64,000 nt of DNA, taken from assembly GCF_014192055.1 (NCBI RefSeq), contig NZ_JACHXM010000009.1, positions 99,859-163,858 of the forward strand, given 5' to 3'. How positions within the stretch are numbered: position 1 is the stretch's first letter; each line of letters begins with the position of its first letter. Below, one piece after another: positions 50,858-59,921 of this stretch. Both the position numbers and the translations under genes were made by a program. Below the pieces are notes generated by a model, which was given only the letters and a program-made list of their open reading frames with translations, was not told where the DNA came from and made no database searches. This DNA comes from Halomonas organivorans. Its GTDB lineage: Bacteria; Pseudomonadota; Gammaproteobacteria; Pseudomonadales; Halomonadaceae.

Positions 50858-51655
50858 TCAATATATGCCATGCTCATGGAAGATCTTGGAGAGCTCCTCG
50901 GCTGCGGGTTTCAGGTACTGAAAGAAGTGATCCTCGATCATTGCCACGTCCTTGTAGGCTGACTTCATCCACACAATATTCAGGCTAGCCTGGACATCCC
51001 CCAGCACGATGACGGGCACCGCGATCGCATTGAACTCCTCTGTCGTTTCGGAGGGCAAAGACGACTGGCTGGGATCTCTCACCGCATAGCCTTTCTCCCT
51101 GACCTGGCCGAGGGTATTCGCAATGTAGCTCAGGTCGGCGGCCAGCCTTCCATCCTCGCCGCCTTTCTTCCGCAGCCGCCGAAGTATGGTGTCAAGCGTC
51201 CGCTCGTCGCAGTAGGCCAGGAAAGCGCGCCCCATGGCAGACTGCAGCATGCTGGGCTTGTAGCCGACGACTTCGCGGTTGATGACGAAGGCGCTCTTGC
51301 GACGAGACGTCTCGATGATGGCCATCCCGTCACCATCGTAGACGGATATATCCGATGGCCAAGCCAACTGCTGCTGAAGGGCATCCAGAACGGGCGCGGC
51401 AGCATGGGCGATGGCATCATCCACGCTAACATGCCTGCCCAGTTCGTGGAGCTTGTAGGTGAGTCGATATCGACTATCTCCCATGCCCCGATACACCCAC
51501 CCCTTGTCCTCCAAGGTGGCCAGTATCCTCAGGATGGTGGCTCTATCCAGACCCGTTGCCTGGTGTAACTCGCCGAGAGACATGGGGCCATCCGCGTCAT
51601 TGATCGCCCCCACCACGTCCAGCCCTCTCTCCAGAGCTCTGATTTTCTTGTTCAT
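50858..51655 (-). CDS. IclR-family transcriptional regulator
   Basis: The 265-residue IclR regulator has an N-terminal winged helix-turn-helix (IRALERGLDVVGAINDADGP, then ELHQATGLDRATILRILATL) and a C-terminal GAF-like effector domain (AAPVLDALQQQLAWPSDISV, YDGDGMAIIETSRRKSAF, FNAIAVPVIVLGDVQASLNI). It is convergent with the TAXI genes and divergent from the sulfatase-like gene, so both are candidate targets, together with the porin gene. The TTTCA-N5-TGAAA sites upstream of the porin and TRAP genes are the best operator candidates. Confidence 0.92.
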   Translation of the reverse strand: MNKKIRALERGLDVVGAINDADGPMSLGELHQATGLDRATILRILATLEDKGWVYRGMGDSRYRLTYKLHELGRHVSVDDAIAHAAAPVLDALQQQLAWPSDISVYDGDGMAIIETSRRKSAFVINREVVGYKPSMLQSAMGRAFLAYCDERTLDTILRRLRKKGGEDGRLAADLSYIANTLGQVREKGYAVRDPSQSSLPSETTEEFNAIAVPVIVLGDVQASLNIVWMKSAYKDVAMIEDHFFQYLKPAAEELSKIFHEHGIY

Positions 51656-51899
51656 TTACATCTTTCCATCACATCGCAAGTGACACCACCTTTCTTCAGA
51701 AGATCGGCCGGTATTCGGAGGCGTCTTACCAGCCCGAGCCTTCCCCCATGGCCGGAACGCGATCAAGAGGAAGGCCATGCCGCCCAGACACCCTCGCCCC
51801 TTTCACCTCATGAAACATCGGCTTGCAGCCTCTCCACCATGACGCGAAGGTAGAAGGCATCCGCAACATCTCTCGATGCTAAATACCAGCAGGCTCAAC

Positions 51900-53477
51900 A
51901 TGACCGCAAAGCCTAATATCCTGTTCATCATGGCCGATCAGCTGCGGGCCGACTACCTGGCCTGCAACGGACACCCCAGCATCCGCACGCCTCACATCGA
52001 TGCCTTGGCAGCCCGGGGCATCAACTTCACACGGGCGTATTGCCAGGCCCCGGTCTGCGGTCCCTCCCGCATGTCGTTCTATACCGGGCGCTATGCGGCG
52101 AGCCATGGCGCCAGCTACAACAACGTCCCGCTGCGGGTCGACGAGCGGACCCTGGGCGACCATCTGCGCCCGCACGGCTACCGAGTTGCCCTCGTCGGCA
52201 AGACCCACATGAAACGCGACGACGAAGGCATGGCTCACCTTGGCATCTCGCCCGACTCCTCCCGGGGCGTGCTGGTCAGCCAGTGCGGCTTCGAACCCTT
52301 CGAGCGTGACGATGGCCTGCATCCCGATCAATCCGCCGATCCCGATCTCAGGTACAACCAGTATCTGCGCTGCCAGGGATACGACAGCCGTAACCCCTGG
52401 CATGACTACGCCAACTCCGCCGAAGACGATGACGGCAACATCCTGAGTGGCTGGCACATGCGCCACTGCCATCGGCCTATACGGGTCCGCGAGGAACACT
52501 CCGAGACCGCCTACACCACCAACCGTGCCATGGACTTCATCGATGAGGCCGGTGATACCCCGTGGTGCCTGCACCTCAGTTATATCAAACCCCACTGGCC
52601 CTATATGGCGCCAGCCCCGTATCACAACATGTACGGGCAAGAGGATATCCCTCACGCCATCCGCTCAGAGCAAGAACGTGTCGCCCCCCATCCGGTAGTC
52701 GATGCCTTTATGCAGCACTCCGAGTCCCGTGAGTTCGCCAGAGACGAAGTTAGACAGCGCGTCATCCCCACCTACATGGGCTTAATCACTCAGTTGGATG
52801 ATCATATCGGTCGCCTGATGGGCTTCCTGGAAGAGCGCGGACAACTGGACAACACGCTGATCGTGGTGACCTCGGATCACGGCGACTACCTGGGCGACCA
52901 TTGGCTGGGCGAGAAGGAGCTGTTCCACGAGTCCAGCGCGCGGATCCCAATGATCGTGGTCGACCCGCGTCACGAGGCCGATGCCACTCGAGGCACCCGC
53001 GATGAACGCCTGGTGGAAGCCATCGATCTGGTCCCCACCTTCATCGATGCCGCCAGTGGCAACAGCAAAGCACTGGACCATCGGCTCGAGGGCCGCTCCT
53101 TGCAGCCGGTAGTAAACGGCCAGTCCGGTGAGTGGCGCACGCATGCCTTCAGCGAGTCAGACTACGCCTGGCGCCCGGCACGCCTTGCCCTACAGCTTCC
53201 GCCCGATCAGGCCAAGGCCTACATGGTCACCGATGGTAGGTGGAAGTACATTCATTACGAGCAACATCGTCCACAACTCTTCGATTTGCAAAACGATCCA
53301 GAAGAGCTGCATGACCTGGTGCCTGACAAAGCCCATGATGAAGTGTGCCGCCGCATGGAAGCGACCCTCTATGATTGGTGCCGCGAGCGCAAGCTGCGGG
53401 TCACCGTAAGCAACCAGCGCATCGAATCGAACACGGATACGGCGCATCAGCGCGGCTATCTGTTCGGGATTTGGTAA
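51900..53477 (+). CDS. Sulfatase-family hydrolase (phosphonate monoester hydrolase/arylsulfatase-like)
   Basis: A 525-residue alkaline-phosphatase-superfamily enzyme. The formylglycine-type active site is C53-G-P-S-R57 in APVCGPSRMSFYTGRY, where C-x-P-S-R is the sulfatase motif. The metal ligands are in IMADQ near the N-terminus and VTSDHGDYLGDHW near the middle. The overall plan (FIKPHWPYMAPAPYHNMY, then HYEQHRPQLFDLQNDPEELH) resembles rhizobial phosphonate monoester hydrolase, a promiscuous phosphodiesterase/sulfatase. There is no signal peptide, so it is cytosolic and would need an importer, possibly the TAXI-TRAP system nearby. ATG 51900 is preferred; ATG 51876 adds 8 residues without a clear ribosome site. 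Confidence 0.87.
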   Translation: MTAKPNILFIMADQLRADYLACNGHPSIRTPHIDALAARGINFTRAYCQAPVCGPSRMSFYTGRYAASHGASYNNVPLRVDERTLGDHLRPHGYRVALVGKTHMKRDDEGMAHLGISPDSSRGVLVSQCGFEPFERDDGLHPDQSADPDLRYNQYLRCQGYDSRNPWHDYANSAEDDDGNILSGWHMRHCHRPIRVREEHSETAYTTNRAMDFIDEAGDTPWCLHLSYIKPHWPYMAPAPYHNMYGQEDIPHAIRSEQERVAPHPVVDAFMQHSESREFARDEVRQRVIPTYMGLITQLDDHIGRLMGFLEERGQLDNTLIVVTSDHGDYLGDHWLGEKELFHESSARIPMIVVDPRHEADATRGTRDERLVEAIDLVPTFIDAASGNSKALDHRLEGRSLQPVVNGQSGEWRTHAFSESDYAWRPARLALQLPPDQAKAYMVTDGRWKYIHYEQHRPQLFDLQNDPEELHDLVPDKAHDEVCRRMEATLYDWCRERKLRVTVSNQRIESNTDTAHQRGYLFGIW

Positions 53478-53539
53478 GCCACCGCCTAGGAGAGCTGCGC
53501 AATGGATCTCAGCCCGCTCTGCCGGCTTAGGAGGGGAGA

Positions 53540-54376
53540 TCACCGCAGCCGCTTCAGCAGCCCTCGGATAAGCTCGCGGTGTTCGCCGTGCAGGTGATAG
53601 GCCACGTAAGCCTTGAGCTCGATCGTCGGCGCGTCCTCGACCACGAACAGCCGCTCGCGGCGGCACCAGGGGGCCACGATATCCCGCGGCAGATAGGCGG
53701 CGCCGCCGCACTCCAGCAGCAGGTTAAGGGCGATGCGCCCGCTGTTGACTCGCCCCCGGGCGAGCAAGCGCTGGGGGAAACGGCTCTCGTGGACGCTGGC
53801 GAAGGCCGTGCCCCACTCCACCCGGATATAGCCGTCACCGACCGCCCGTTCGGCCTCGATGCCGGGCCGGCTGGCGACCATCACCAGGGGGATGCTCGCC
53901 ACTTCCTCGACGCCCACCCCGCGCAGCCGCGGCGTATCGTAGAGGAAGCCGACATCGATCATGTTCTGCTCCAGCTTCTCGACCACGCGCAGCGGCGTGC
54001 TCTCCTCGGCGCGCAGCCCGAGCGTCGGATGGGCGCGATAGATCTCCGTGAGCCAGTCCTGCAGGAAGATGTCCCACAGGCTGGCGACCCCGGCCACCAC
54101 CAGGCGCCGCTGATGCCGCTCGCTGAGCGCCGTGTCTTCAAAGGCCCGTTCCCAGGCGCCGAGAATGAAGCGCGCGTGGCGTTCCATGCGCTCTCCGGCC
54201 GGCGTCAGGTCGATCCGATGATGGCCGCGGGTAAAGAGCGCCAACCCCAGGTGCTCTTCCAACTGGCGGATGCGTGCGCTGACCGTGGAGGGGGATACGC
54301 ACAGGCTCTCGGCGGCCTTGCCGAAGTTGCGCAGTCGGCCGACCTCCAGAAAGGTTTCCAGCAGTTGGGTGTCCAT
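53540..54376 (-). CDS. LysR-family transcriptional regulator (HdfR-like)
   Basis: The 278-residue LysR protein has a winged helix-turn-helix (MDTQLLETFLEVGRLRNFGK, then LCVSPSTVSARIRQLEEHLG) and an effector domain beginning near residue 90 (RRLVVAGVASLWDIFLQDWL). It is short for a LysR protein because the C-terminal subdomain is compact, and it ends in HRELIRGLLKRLR. It is divergent from the SulP gene, with 109 bp between the start codons, and is probably its regulator. Its downstream end faces the sulfatase-like gene. ATG 54376 is preferred over GTG 54385. Confidence 0.9.
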   Translation of the reverse strand: MDTQLLETFLEVGRLRNFGKAAESLCVSPSTVSARIRQLEEHLGLALFTRGHHRIDLTPAGERMERHARFILGAWERAFEDTALSERHQRRLVVAGVASLWDIFLQDWLTEIYRAHPTLGLRAEESTPLRVVEKLEQNMIDVGFLYDTPRLRGVGVEEVASIPLVMVASRPGIEAERAVGDGYIRVEWGTAFASVHESRFPQRLLARGRVNSGRIALNLLLECGGAAYLPRDIVAPWCRRERLFVVEDAPTIELKAYVAYHLHGEHRELIRGLLKRLR

Positions 54377-54485
54377 GGGAGCCACCTTCGATTTTTCTGT
54401 TCATGAAGCCCAAAAAATTTTGTTTTCCAGCATGCCAGCTTTTCCCTAGGCTTGCTTCCCCCATGCATATCTCGAGGTTTCTCCC

Positions 54486-56249
54486 ATGGCGCCCAGACTC
54501 TCGCGATTTCTGCCCTTCCTGAGCTGGGGCCAGGCTCTCGACCGCCGGATGCTCGGCGCCGACCTGATGGCCGGATTCACCGGCGCTATCCTGGTGCTGC
54601 CCCAGGGCGTCGCCTATGCCTTCATCGCAGGCCTGCCGCCGGAAGTCGGCCTCTACTCCGCCATCGTCGCCGCCAGCGTGGCCGCGCTGTTCGGCAGCTC
54701 CTGGCACATGATCTCGGGGCCCACCGCGGCGCTGTCGATCGTGCTGGCCAGCGTGGTCGGCAGCCTGGGCGCATTGTCGCCCTCGGAGTACCTTGCCGCC
54801 GCGCTGACCGTGACCCTGCTGGTCGGCGTCATCCAACTGGGCATGGGGCTGCTGAGACTTGGCAGCCTGGTGAGCTTCATCTCCCACACGGTGGTGATCG
54901 GCTTCACGACGGGGGCGGCGATCCTGATCGCCACCAGCCAGATGAAGCATCTGCTCGGCGTCGCCGTCGAGGGCCAGGGCTTCCTGGTGGAACTGACGCA
55001 GCTGATTCGGGCGCTGCCCGAGACCAACCCCTACGCCCTGGCCATCGGCCTGATCTCGCTGGTGACCTCACTGGTGGTGCGACGCCTCCACCGCCGCGCG
55101 CCGCACCTGCTGCTGGGGCTGGCCGCCGGCAGCCTGGCCTGCTGGCTGCTGGACGGCAAGGCCCACGGCGTCGCCCTGGTCGGCGCCCTGCCCGGCACCC
55201 TGCCGCCGCTGTCGCTGCCCGAGCTGTCGCCGGACAGCCTGCGCACCCTGACCTCCGGCGCCTTCGCCATCGCCCTGCTCGGGCTGATCGAGGCCGTGTC
55301 GATCGCCCGCGCCATCGCCCTGCGCTCGGGGCAGGTAATCGACGGCAACCAGGAATTCATCGGCCAGGGACTGTCCAACATCGTCGGCGGCTTCTTCTCC
55401 TGCTACGCCAGTTCCGGTTCCTTCACCCGCTCCGGCGCCAACCATGATGCCGGCGCCCGCACCCCGCTGGCGTCGGTATTCGCCGCCGCCCTGCTGGCGC
55501 TGATCCTGGTGCTGGCCCCGGGCATCACCGCCTACCTGCCACTGCCCGCCATGGCCGGCGGCATCCTGCTGATCGCCTGGAACCTGATCGACGGCCACCA
55601 CATCGCCCACCTGGTTCGCGCCAGCCGCCATGAGGCGCTGATCCTGGCGGCCACCGTCGCCGCCACCCTGCTGGTGGCGCTGGAATTCGCCATCTACGTG
55701 GGGGTGCTGCTGTCGCTGGTGCTCTACCTCAAGCGCACCTCGCGGCCGACCGTCATGGAGGTGGCACCGCGCCAGGATCACCCGCGCCGCCATATCCGCA
55801 ACGTCCGGCGCTACGACCTCGCCCAGTGCCCGCAGCTGAAGATCCTGCGTATCGACGGCTCGCTGTTCTTCGGCGCCACCGACCACGTGCAGCGCCGCCT
55901 GCGGGCGCTCAGCGCTGCACCGGGCACCCGAATGCTGATCATCGGCAAGGGCATCAACTTCATCGACACCGCCGGCACCGAGATGCTGCTCCAGGAAGCT
56001 CGGCGCCTTCGCGGCCGGGGCGGCGAGCTGATGATCAGCTCGCTGAAGGGCACGGTGCTGGACGAGCTGCGCCGTCGCGGCGATCTGGGCCGGCTCGGCG
56101 AGGAGCGATTCTTCGAGACGCCCGAGGCCGCCATCGCCGCCATCGCCCCGGCGCTGGACCCGGGAACCTGCCAGACCTGCCACAAGCGGATCTTCAGCGA
56201 GTGCGGCCCGACGCCGGAAGACGGCAAGATCCTCGCGCGGCAAGGGTAA
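54486..56249 (+). CDS. SulP-family anion transporter with STAS domain
   Basis: The 587-residue protein has about 12-14 membrane segments (SulP signature LPQGVAYAFIAGLPPEVGLY at about residues 39-58, then ISGPTAALSIVLASVVGSLG) and a cytoplasmic C-terminal STAS domain (about residues 430-550; LKILRIDGSLFFGATDHVQR, IIGKGINFIDTAGTEMLLQE). The extreme C-terminus carries a cysteine-rich tail, CQTCHKRIFSECG, with three cysteines, not usual for the family. SulP proteins carry sulfate, bicarbonate or dicarboxylates; which one cannot be told from sequence. A LysR regulator is divergent. Confidence 0.93.
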   Translation: MAPRLSRFLPFLSWGQALDRRMLGADLMAGFTGAILVLPQGVAYAFIAGLPPEVGLYSAIVAASVAALFGSSWHMISGPTAALSIVLASVVGSLGALSPSEYLAAALTVTLLVGVIQLGMGLLRLGSLVSFISHTVVIGFTTGAAILIATSQMKHLLGVAVEGQGFLVELTQLIRALPETNPYALAIGLISLVTSLVVRRLHRRAPHLLLGLAAGSLACWLLDGKAHGVALVGALPGTLPPLSLPELSPDSLRTLTSGAFAIALLGLIEAVSIARAIALRSGQVIDGNQEFIGQGLSNIVGGFFSCYASSGSFTRSGANHDAGARTPLASVFAAALLALILVLAPGITAYLPLPAMAGGILLIAWNLIDGHHIAHLVRASRHEALILAATVAATLLVALEFAIYVGVLLSLVLYLKRTSRPTVMEVAPRQDHPRRHIRNVRRYDLAQCPQLKILRIDGSLFFGATDHVQRRLRALSAAPGTRMLIIGKGINFIDTAGTEMLLQEARRLRGRGGELMISSLKGTVLDELRRRGDLGRLGEERFFETPEAAIAAIAPALDPGTCQTCHKRIFSECGPTPEDGKILARQG

Positions 56250-56267
56250 GCCTCGCTACTCAGTGCC

Positions 56268-56435
56268 TCAGCGCCGCCAGAACGGCTTGCCAGCCTCCCG
56301 TCGAGCCTGGGCCGGACTGATGCCGGCGTCCTTGAGCAAACGCTCGTCCAGACGGCTCAGATGACGGCGGGTACGATGCCGCAGGGCTTGGCGACGCCAT
56401 GCCTGCGCCCAGGCTCTCAGTGGATTGCGGATCAT
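56268..56435 (-). CDS. DUF1127-type small protein (YjiS-like)
   Basis: The 55-residue basic protein reads MIRNPLRAWAQAWRRQALRH at the start. It then shows the DUF1127 core: L-x-x-L-D-E-R-L-L-K-D-A-G-I-S-P-x-x-A-R-x-E-x, followed by KPFWRR at the end. In this family the core contains LSRLDDRLLRDIGL-like sequence. It is a short arginine-rich protein of poorly defined function, linked in some bacteria to phosphate or RNA regulation. It lies convergent to the SulP gene and divergent from the MocR gene. Confidence 0.82.
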   Translation of the reverse strand: MIRNPLRAWAQAWRRQALRHRTRRHLSRLDERLLKDAGISPAQARREAGKPFWRR

Positions 56436-56490
56436 GGTCGGGCTCCTGTCGAACTCGAGTGTTTCGACAGGCTAAGTCCGGCGCCTTGAT

Positions 56491-56578
56491 CGGTACAGAT
56501 TCAGGATATAAGTTTATGTGCGGTACAGTCTTGCCGCTGGCGCCGCTGTACCGCAAGCGTTCCCTCCCTCTGTACCGC
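56491..56578. promoter_or_regulatory. Array of four CGGTACAG/CTGTACCG half-sites upstream of the MocR gene
   Basis: CGGTACAG occurs at 56491-56498 and 56521-56528 (the latter as GCGGTACAG from 56520). Its reverse complement CTGTACCGC occurs at 56546-56554 and 56570-56578. The pair 56520/56546 is an inverted repeat and the last two are direct repeats 24 bp apart. MocR proteins commonly bind such paired sites to control their own and adjacent genes. Confidence 0.75.
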
Positions 56579-56599
56579 CGACTCCCGGAACTCCGAACG

Positions 56600-58033
56600 A
56601 TGAGCGCTCCCAGACGTTACGAGCAGATCGCCGACCTCCTCGCCCAGCGCATGGCCCAAGGCATCTATCCCGTCGGCGACCGGCTACCCTCGATTCGCAC
56701 CCTGTGCCGTGAGCAAGGTATCAGCATCACCACCGCGCAGGCCGCCTACGCGCGCCTGGAGGCGTCGGGGCTTGCCGAGGCGCGCCCTCGGTCCGGCTAC
56801 TATGTGCTGCCACAACGCCGCCTCGATCAGTTGCCAACGGTGTCACGCCCCGCCCAGCGCCCCCTCGAGGTATCGCAATGGGACCAGGTCCTGACGATCG
56901 TCGAACCTGTTCCCGGTTTTCAGCCCTTGCACCGACTGGGTTCCGGCACGCCGGCCCTGGACGCTGCGACACTCAGGCCGCTGGTTCAGCTGCTGTCCGG
57001 CCGCTACCACGCCGCAGACGCTCGTCACCTCGGCTACGACAGCCTGGCCGGCGATCCGGCGCTGCGCCTGCAGGTTGCACGCCTGGCCACGGCCTCGGGC
57101 TGTCTGCTGCACCCCGACGATGTCCTGGTCACCACCGGCTGCCAGGAAGCCCTGGCCATCGCCCTGGGTGTCCTCACCTCCCCCGGCGACGTGGTGGCCG
57201 TGGACTCACCGGGGTTCTACGGCGCCATGCAGATCCTGGCGGCCCATGGGCTGAAAGCGCTGGAGATCCCGACCGATCCACGCCTCGGCATGAGCCTGGA
57301 GGCACTGGAACTGGCGCTGGATCAGTGGCCGGTGCGTGCCATCCTGGTCACGCCGACCTGCAACAACCCTCTCGGCTATACCATGCCCGACGACCGCAAG
57401 CGGGACCTGGTGGCACTCGCCAGCCGCCATGACGTGGCCATCATCGAAGACGACATCTATGGCGATCTGGCCTTCGACAACCCTCGCCCCCTGGCCTTGA
57501 AGGCGTGCGACACGGAGGAACGGGTGCTGCTCTGCAGCAGCTTCTCCAAGACGCTGGCACCGGGGTTGCGCGTCGGCTGGATCGCCCCGGGCCGCTACCG
57601 GGACCAGGCCCTGCACGAGAAATACGTGTCGACCGGCGCCTCGGCGACCCCGCCTCAGCGCGCGGTCGCCGCCTTTATCGACAAGGGCCGCTATCAGCGC
57701 CACCTGCGCGAGATCTGCCGCCGATACCGGCGCCAGCGGGATATCATGATCGAATGGGTGGCACGCCACTTCCCTGCCGCGACGCGCATCAGCCATCCCC
57801 AGGGCGGTTTCCAGCTGTGGCTGGAGATGCCGGAGGGATTCGATAGCCTGCGACTCAACGAGCGCCTGGCCTCGGAGCGCCTTCAGGTGGCGCCTGGCCC
57901 GATGTTCTCGGCCTCCGGCAAGTATCGGCATTGTCTGCGACTCAGCTACGCGGCCTCCCCGACCGCCGAGCTGGAGGCGGCCGTACGCCGTATCGGCGAG
58001 GTTGCAGGGGAGCTGCTTGATGCAGAAGGCTGA
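56600..58033 (+). CDS. MocR-family PLP-dependent transcriptional regulator
   Basis: The 477-residue protein joins an N-terminal GntR-type winged helix (about residues 1-72: YEQIADLLAQRMAQGIYPVG, then LPSIRTLCREQGISITTAQA) to a class I aminotransferase-like domain. That domain has YDSLAGDPALRLQVARL, PTCNNPLGYTMPDDRKRDL, DDIYGDLAFDN and the PLP lysine K317 in SFSKTLAPGLRVGW. MocR regulators sense PLP or an amino compound through this domain. ATG 56600 gives a start at the DNA-binding domain. The array of half-sites upstream is its likely operator. The divergent gene is DUF1127; no clear metabolic partner is adjacent. Confidence 0.93.
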   Translation: MSAPRRYEQIADLLAQRMAQGIYPVGDRLPSIRTLCREQGISITTAQAAYARLEASGLAEARPRSGYYVLPQRRLDQLPTVSRPAQRPLEVSQWDQVLTIVEPVPGFQPLHRLGSGTPALDAATLRPLVQLLSGRYHAADARHLGYDSLAGDPALRLQVARLATASGCLLHPDDVLVTTGCQEALAIALGVLTSPGDVVAVDSPGFYGAMQILAAHGLKALEIPTDPRLGMSLEALELALDQWPVRAILVTPTCNNPLGYTMPDDRKRDLVALASRHDVAIIEDDIYGDLAFDNPRPLALKACDTEERVLLCSSFSKTLAPGLRVGWIAPGRYRDQALHEKYVSTGASATPPQRAVAAFIDKGRYQRHLREICRRYRRQRDIMIEWVARHFPAATRISHPQGGFQLWLEMPEGFDSLRLNERLASERLQVAPGPMFSASGKYRHCLRLSYAASPTAELEAAVRRIGEVAGELLDAEG

Positions 58034-58093
58034 AGCCAGGCACCACGGAGAGTAAACTAGCGCCCGACCCCCACCGCCAGCCGAGGCCCCCAC

Positions 58094-59122
58094 ATGAGTT
58101 CTCACCTGCTCTCCGTCGATTCCCTGTCTCGAGACGATGTCGATCACCTGATGCGCGTGGCGGCGCGGATGGAGCCAGTCGCCCAGCGCCGCAAGATCAC
58201 CCGGGTGCTGGAGGGCGCGGTGCTCGGCAACCTGTTCTTCGAGGCCAGCACTCGTACCCGAGTCAGCTTCCATGCCGCTTTCTGCCGGCTCGGCGGCAGC
58301 GTCTGCGACACCACCGGCTTCACCTTCTCCTCCATGGCCAAGGGCGAGTCGCTCTACGACACCAGCCGGGTAATGAGCGGCTACTGCGATGCCATCGTCA
58401 TGCGTCATCCGGAACAGGGCTCGGTGGCCGAGTTCGCCCGTGCCACCAACGTACCGGTGATCAACGGCGGCGACGGCCCTGGCGAGCACCCCAGCCAGGC
58501 GCTGCTCGACATCTACACCATCCACAAGGAGTTCGCCCGTCAGGGCAAGCCACTGAAGGGGGCCCACGTGCTGATGACCGGCGACCTCAAGTACGGGCGT
58601 ACCGTGCATTCGCTGATCAAGCTGCTGGCCCTCTACGGCCCCATGCGCGTCACCCTGGTGGCCCCGCCGGGTCTGGAAATGCCGCACACGCTGATCGAGC
58701 ACGTGGCGCGCCAGGGGCTGGACGTGCAGGTCCGCGAGAGCCTGGCCGGCGACTTCTCTGACGCGGACGTGGTCTACACCACGCGCATCCAGAAGGAGCG
58801 CTTCACCGCCGAGATGACCGAGGGTTTCAGCCTGTCGCGGGACTATACCGTGGACAAGGCCTTCATGGACGGGCGCTGCAACGATCGCACCATCGTCATG
58901 CATCCGCTGCCCCGCGACAGTCGTCCCGACGCCAACGACCTGGACGTGGACCTCAACGGAGACCCGCGCCTGGCGATCTTTCGCCAGACCGACAACGGGC
59001 TCACCATGCGCATGGCAATCTTCGCCACCCTGCTGCAGGTCGACGACCTGGTCGAGAAGGACATGCGCGACGTGCCCTGGTTCGTGCCCAGCACCGTCGG
59101 TGTGGATGACAGGGAAAGCTGA
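58094..59122 (+). CDS. pyrB: Aspartate carbamoyltransferase catalytic subunit
   Basis: The 342-residue enzyme carbamoylates aspartate in pyrimidine synthesis. The carbamoyl-phosphate site S52-T-R-T-R56 is in FEASTRTRVSFHAAF, and HPSQALLDIYTI, GDLKYGRTVHSL and MHPLPRDSRPD follow. It is longer than E. coli PyrB (about 311 residues). No pyrI regulatory subunit or dihydroorotase-like pyrC' gene follows, so it is not the pyrB-pyrC' arrangement seen in pseudomonads. Confidence 0.95.
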   Translation: MSSHLLSVDSLSRDDVDHLMRVAARMEPVAQRRKITRVLEGAVLGNLFFEASTRTRVSFHAAFCRLGGSVCDTTGFTFSSMAKGESLYDTSRVMSGYCDAIVMRHPEQGSVAEFARATNVPVINGGDGPGEHPSQALLDIYTIHKEFARQGKPLKGAHVLMTGDLKYGRTVHSLIKLLALYGPMRVTLVAPPGLEMPHTLIEHVARQGLDVQVRESLAGDFSDADVVYTTRIQKERFTAEMTEGFSLSRDYTVDKAFMDGRCNDRTIVMHPLPRDSRPDANDLDVDLNGDPRLAIFRQTDNGLTMRMAIFATLLQVDDLVEKDMRDVPWFVPSTVGVDDRES

Positions 59123-59231
59123 GTACCGTTGGCATCGCCCTCTGAGCCCGGCCGGCGAGTTTCGCCTACGCTGCAGGAAGACAGCCGATCGGTCAGGCTG
59201 GAAGCGCAAGCGACAGGGGAGAAACAAGCCG

Positions 59232-59879
59232 ATGAACCTGCAACGTGCCTATGCTCTGCTGGCGATGTTCTACACCGTGCTGCTGGCGGTCGGCGTCCTC
59301 GCCGTCGTGATGGGCGGCGGCACGCCGCTCTCGCTGTTACAGCTGGCCATCGGCGCGGTGAGCGTCATCGGCCTGTGGGGCTACTTGCTGGGCCGACAGG
59401 TCATGAGCTGGCGCACCTGGCGGCCGTTCGCCGGGGTTCTCGCCATCGGCATTGCGGCCAACCTCTGGCTGGTGTTCACGACCTCTCCCACCAGCGCCGA
59501 ACTCACCTGGCTGCTGGCCAATGTCATCTTCACTTCGCTGCCGGCCCTGCTGCTGTTCCGCTACGGCGATCGCGACCAGGATCTCTGGGCCTCGCCGGCC
59601 GAGCTCGAAGGCGGCCGGGCCCTGAACGCGCTGCTCGAGCGCCGGCGGGAGCTGCAGGTAGAAAAGCGCGAGGAGTCCTCCCGCCCCGCCAGCGTCAACG
59701 TCTTCCGCGAGGGCGATCACTACCGAGCCTGCGTGGTGCGGGGCCAGGGCGATGCGGAGGAACGCTTCGAGCAACGTTTCCGCCGCCCGGCGACGCTCGC
59801 CGGCTTCATCGAGACGTTCACCTGCATTGAAGTGCGGGATTTCGTGGCCAAGTACCGTGACGAGCCAGACACGGCCTAG
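59232..59879 (+). CDS. Hypothetical four-helix membrane protein
   Basis: A 215-residue protein with about four hydrophobic segments in its first 120 residues (YALLAMFYTVLLAVGVLAVV, PLSLLQLAIGAVSVIGLWGY, PFAGVLAIGIAANLWLVF, LLANVIFTSLPALLLFRYG) and a charged cytoplasmic tail (residues 125-215) without a known motif. I do not recognise the family. It lies 110 bp after pyrB and is convergent with ruvX. ATG 59232 has GGGGAG 12 bases upstream. Confidence 0.7.
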   Translation: MNLQRAYALLAMFYTVLLAVGVLAVVMGGGTPLSLLQLAIGAVSVIGLWGYLLGRQVMSWRTWRPFAGVLAIGIAANLWLVFTTSPTSAELTWLLANVIFTSLPALLLFRYGDRDQDLWASPAELEGGRALNALLERRRELQVEKREESSRPASVNVFREGDHYRACVVRGQGDAEERFEQRFRRPATLAGFIETFTCIEVRDFVAKYRDEPDTA

Positions 59880-59921
59880 TATCCCGTGTCGGAGGTTCGT
59901 TGAAGAGACGGCGAGGATAGA

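Noticed and set aside
56491..56578. Short repeats as a CRISPR array
   Set aside because: The repeats are only 8-9 bp, change orientation and stand in a promoter; they are regulator half-sites.
57206..59227. Open frame of 673 codons on the minus strand
   Set aside because: It is antisense to the MocR gene and pyrB, has no recognisable domain and would cross the gap between two genes.
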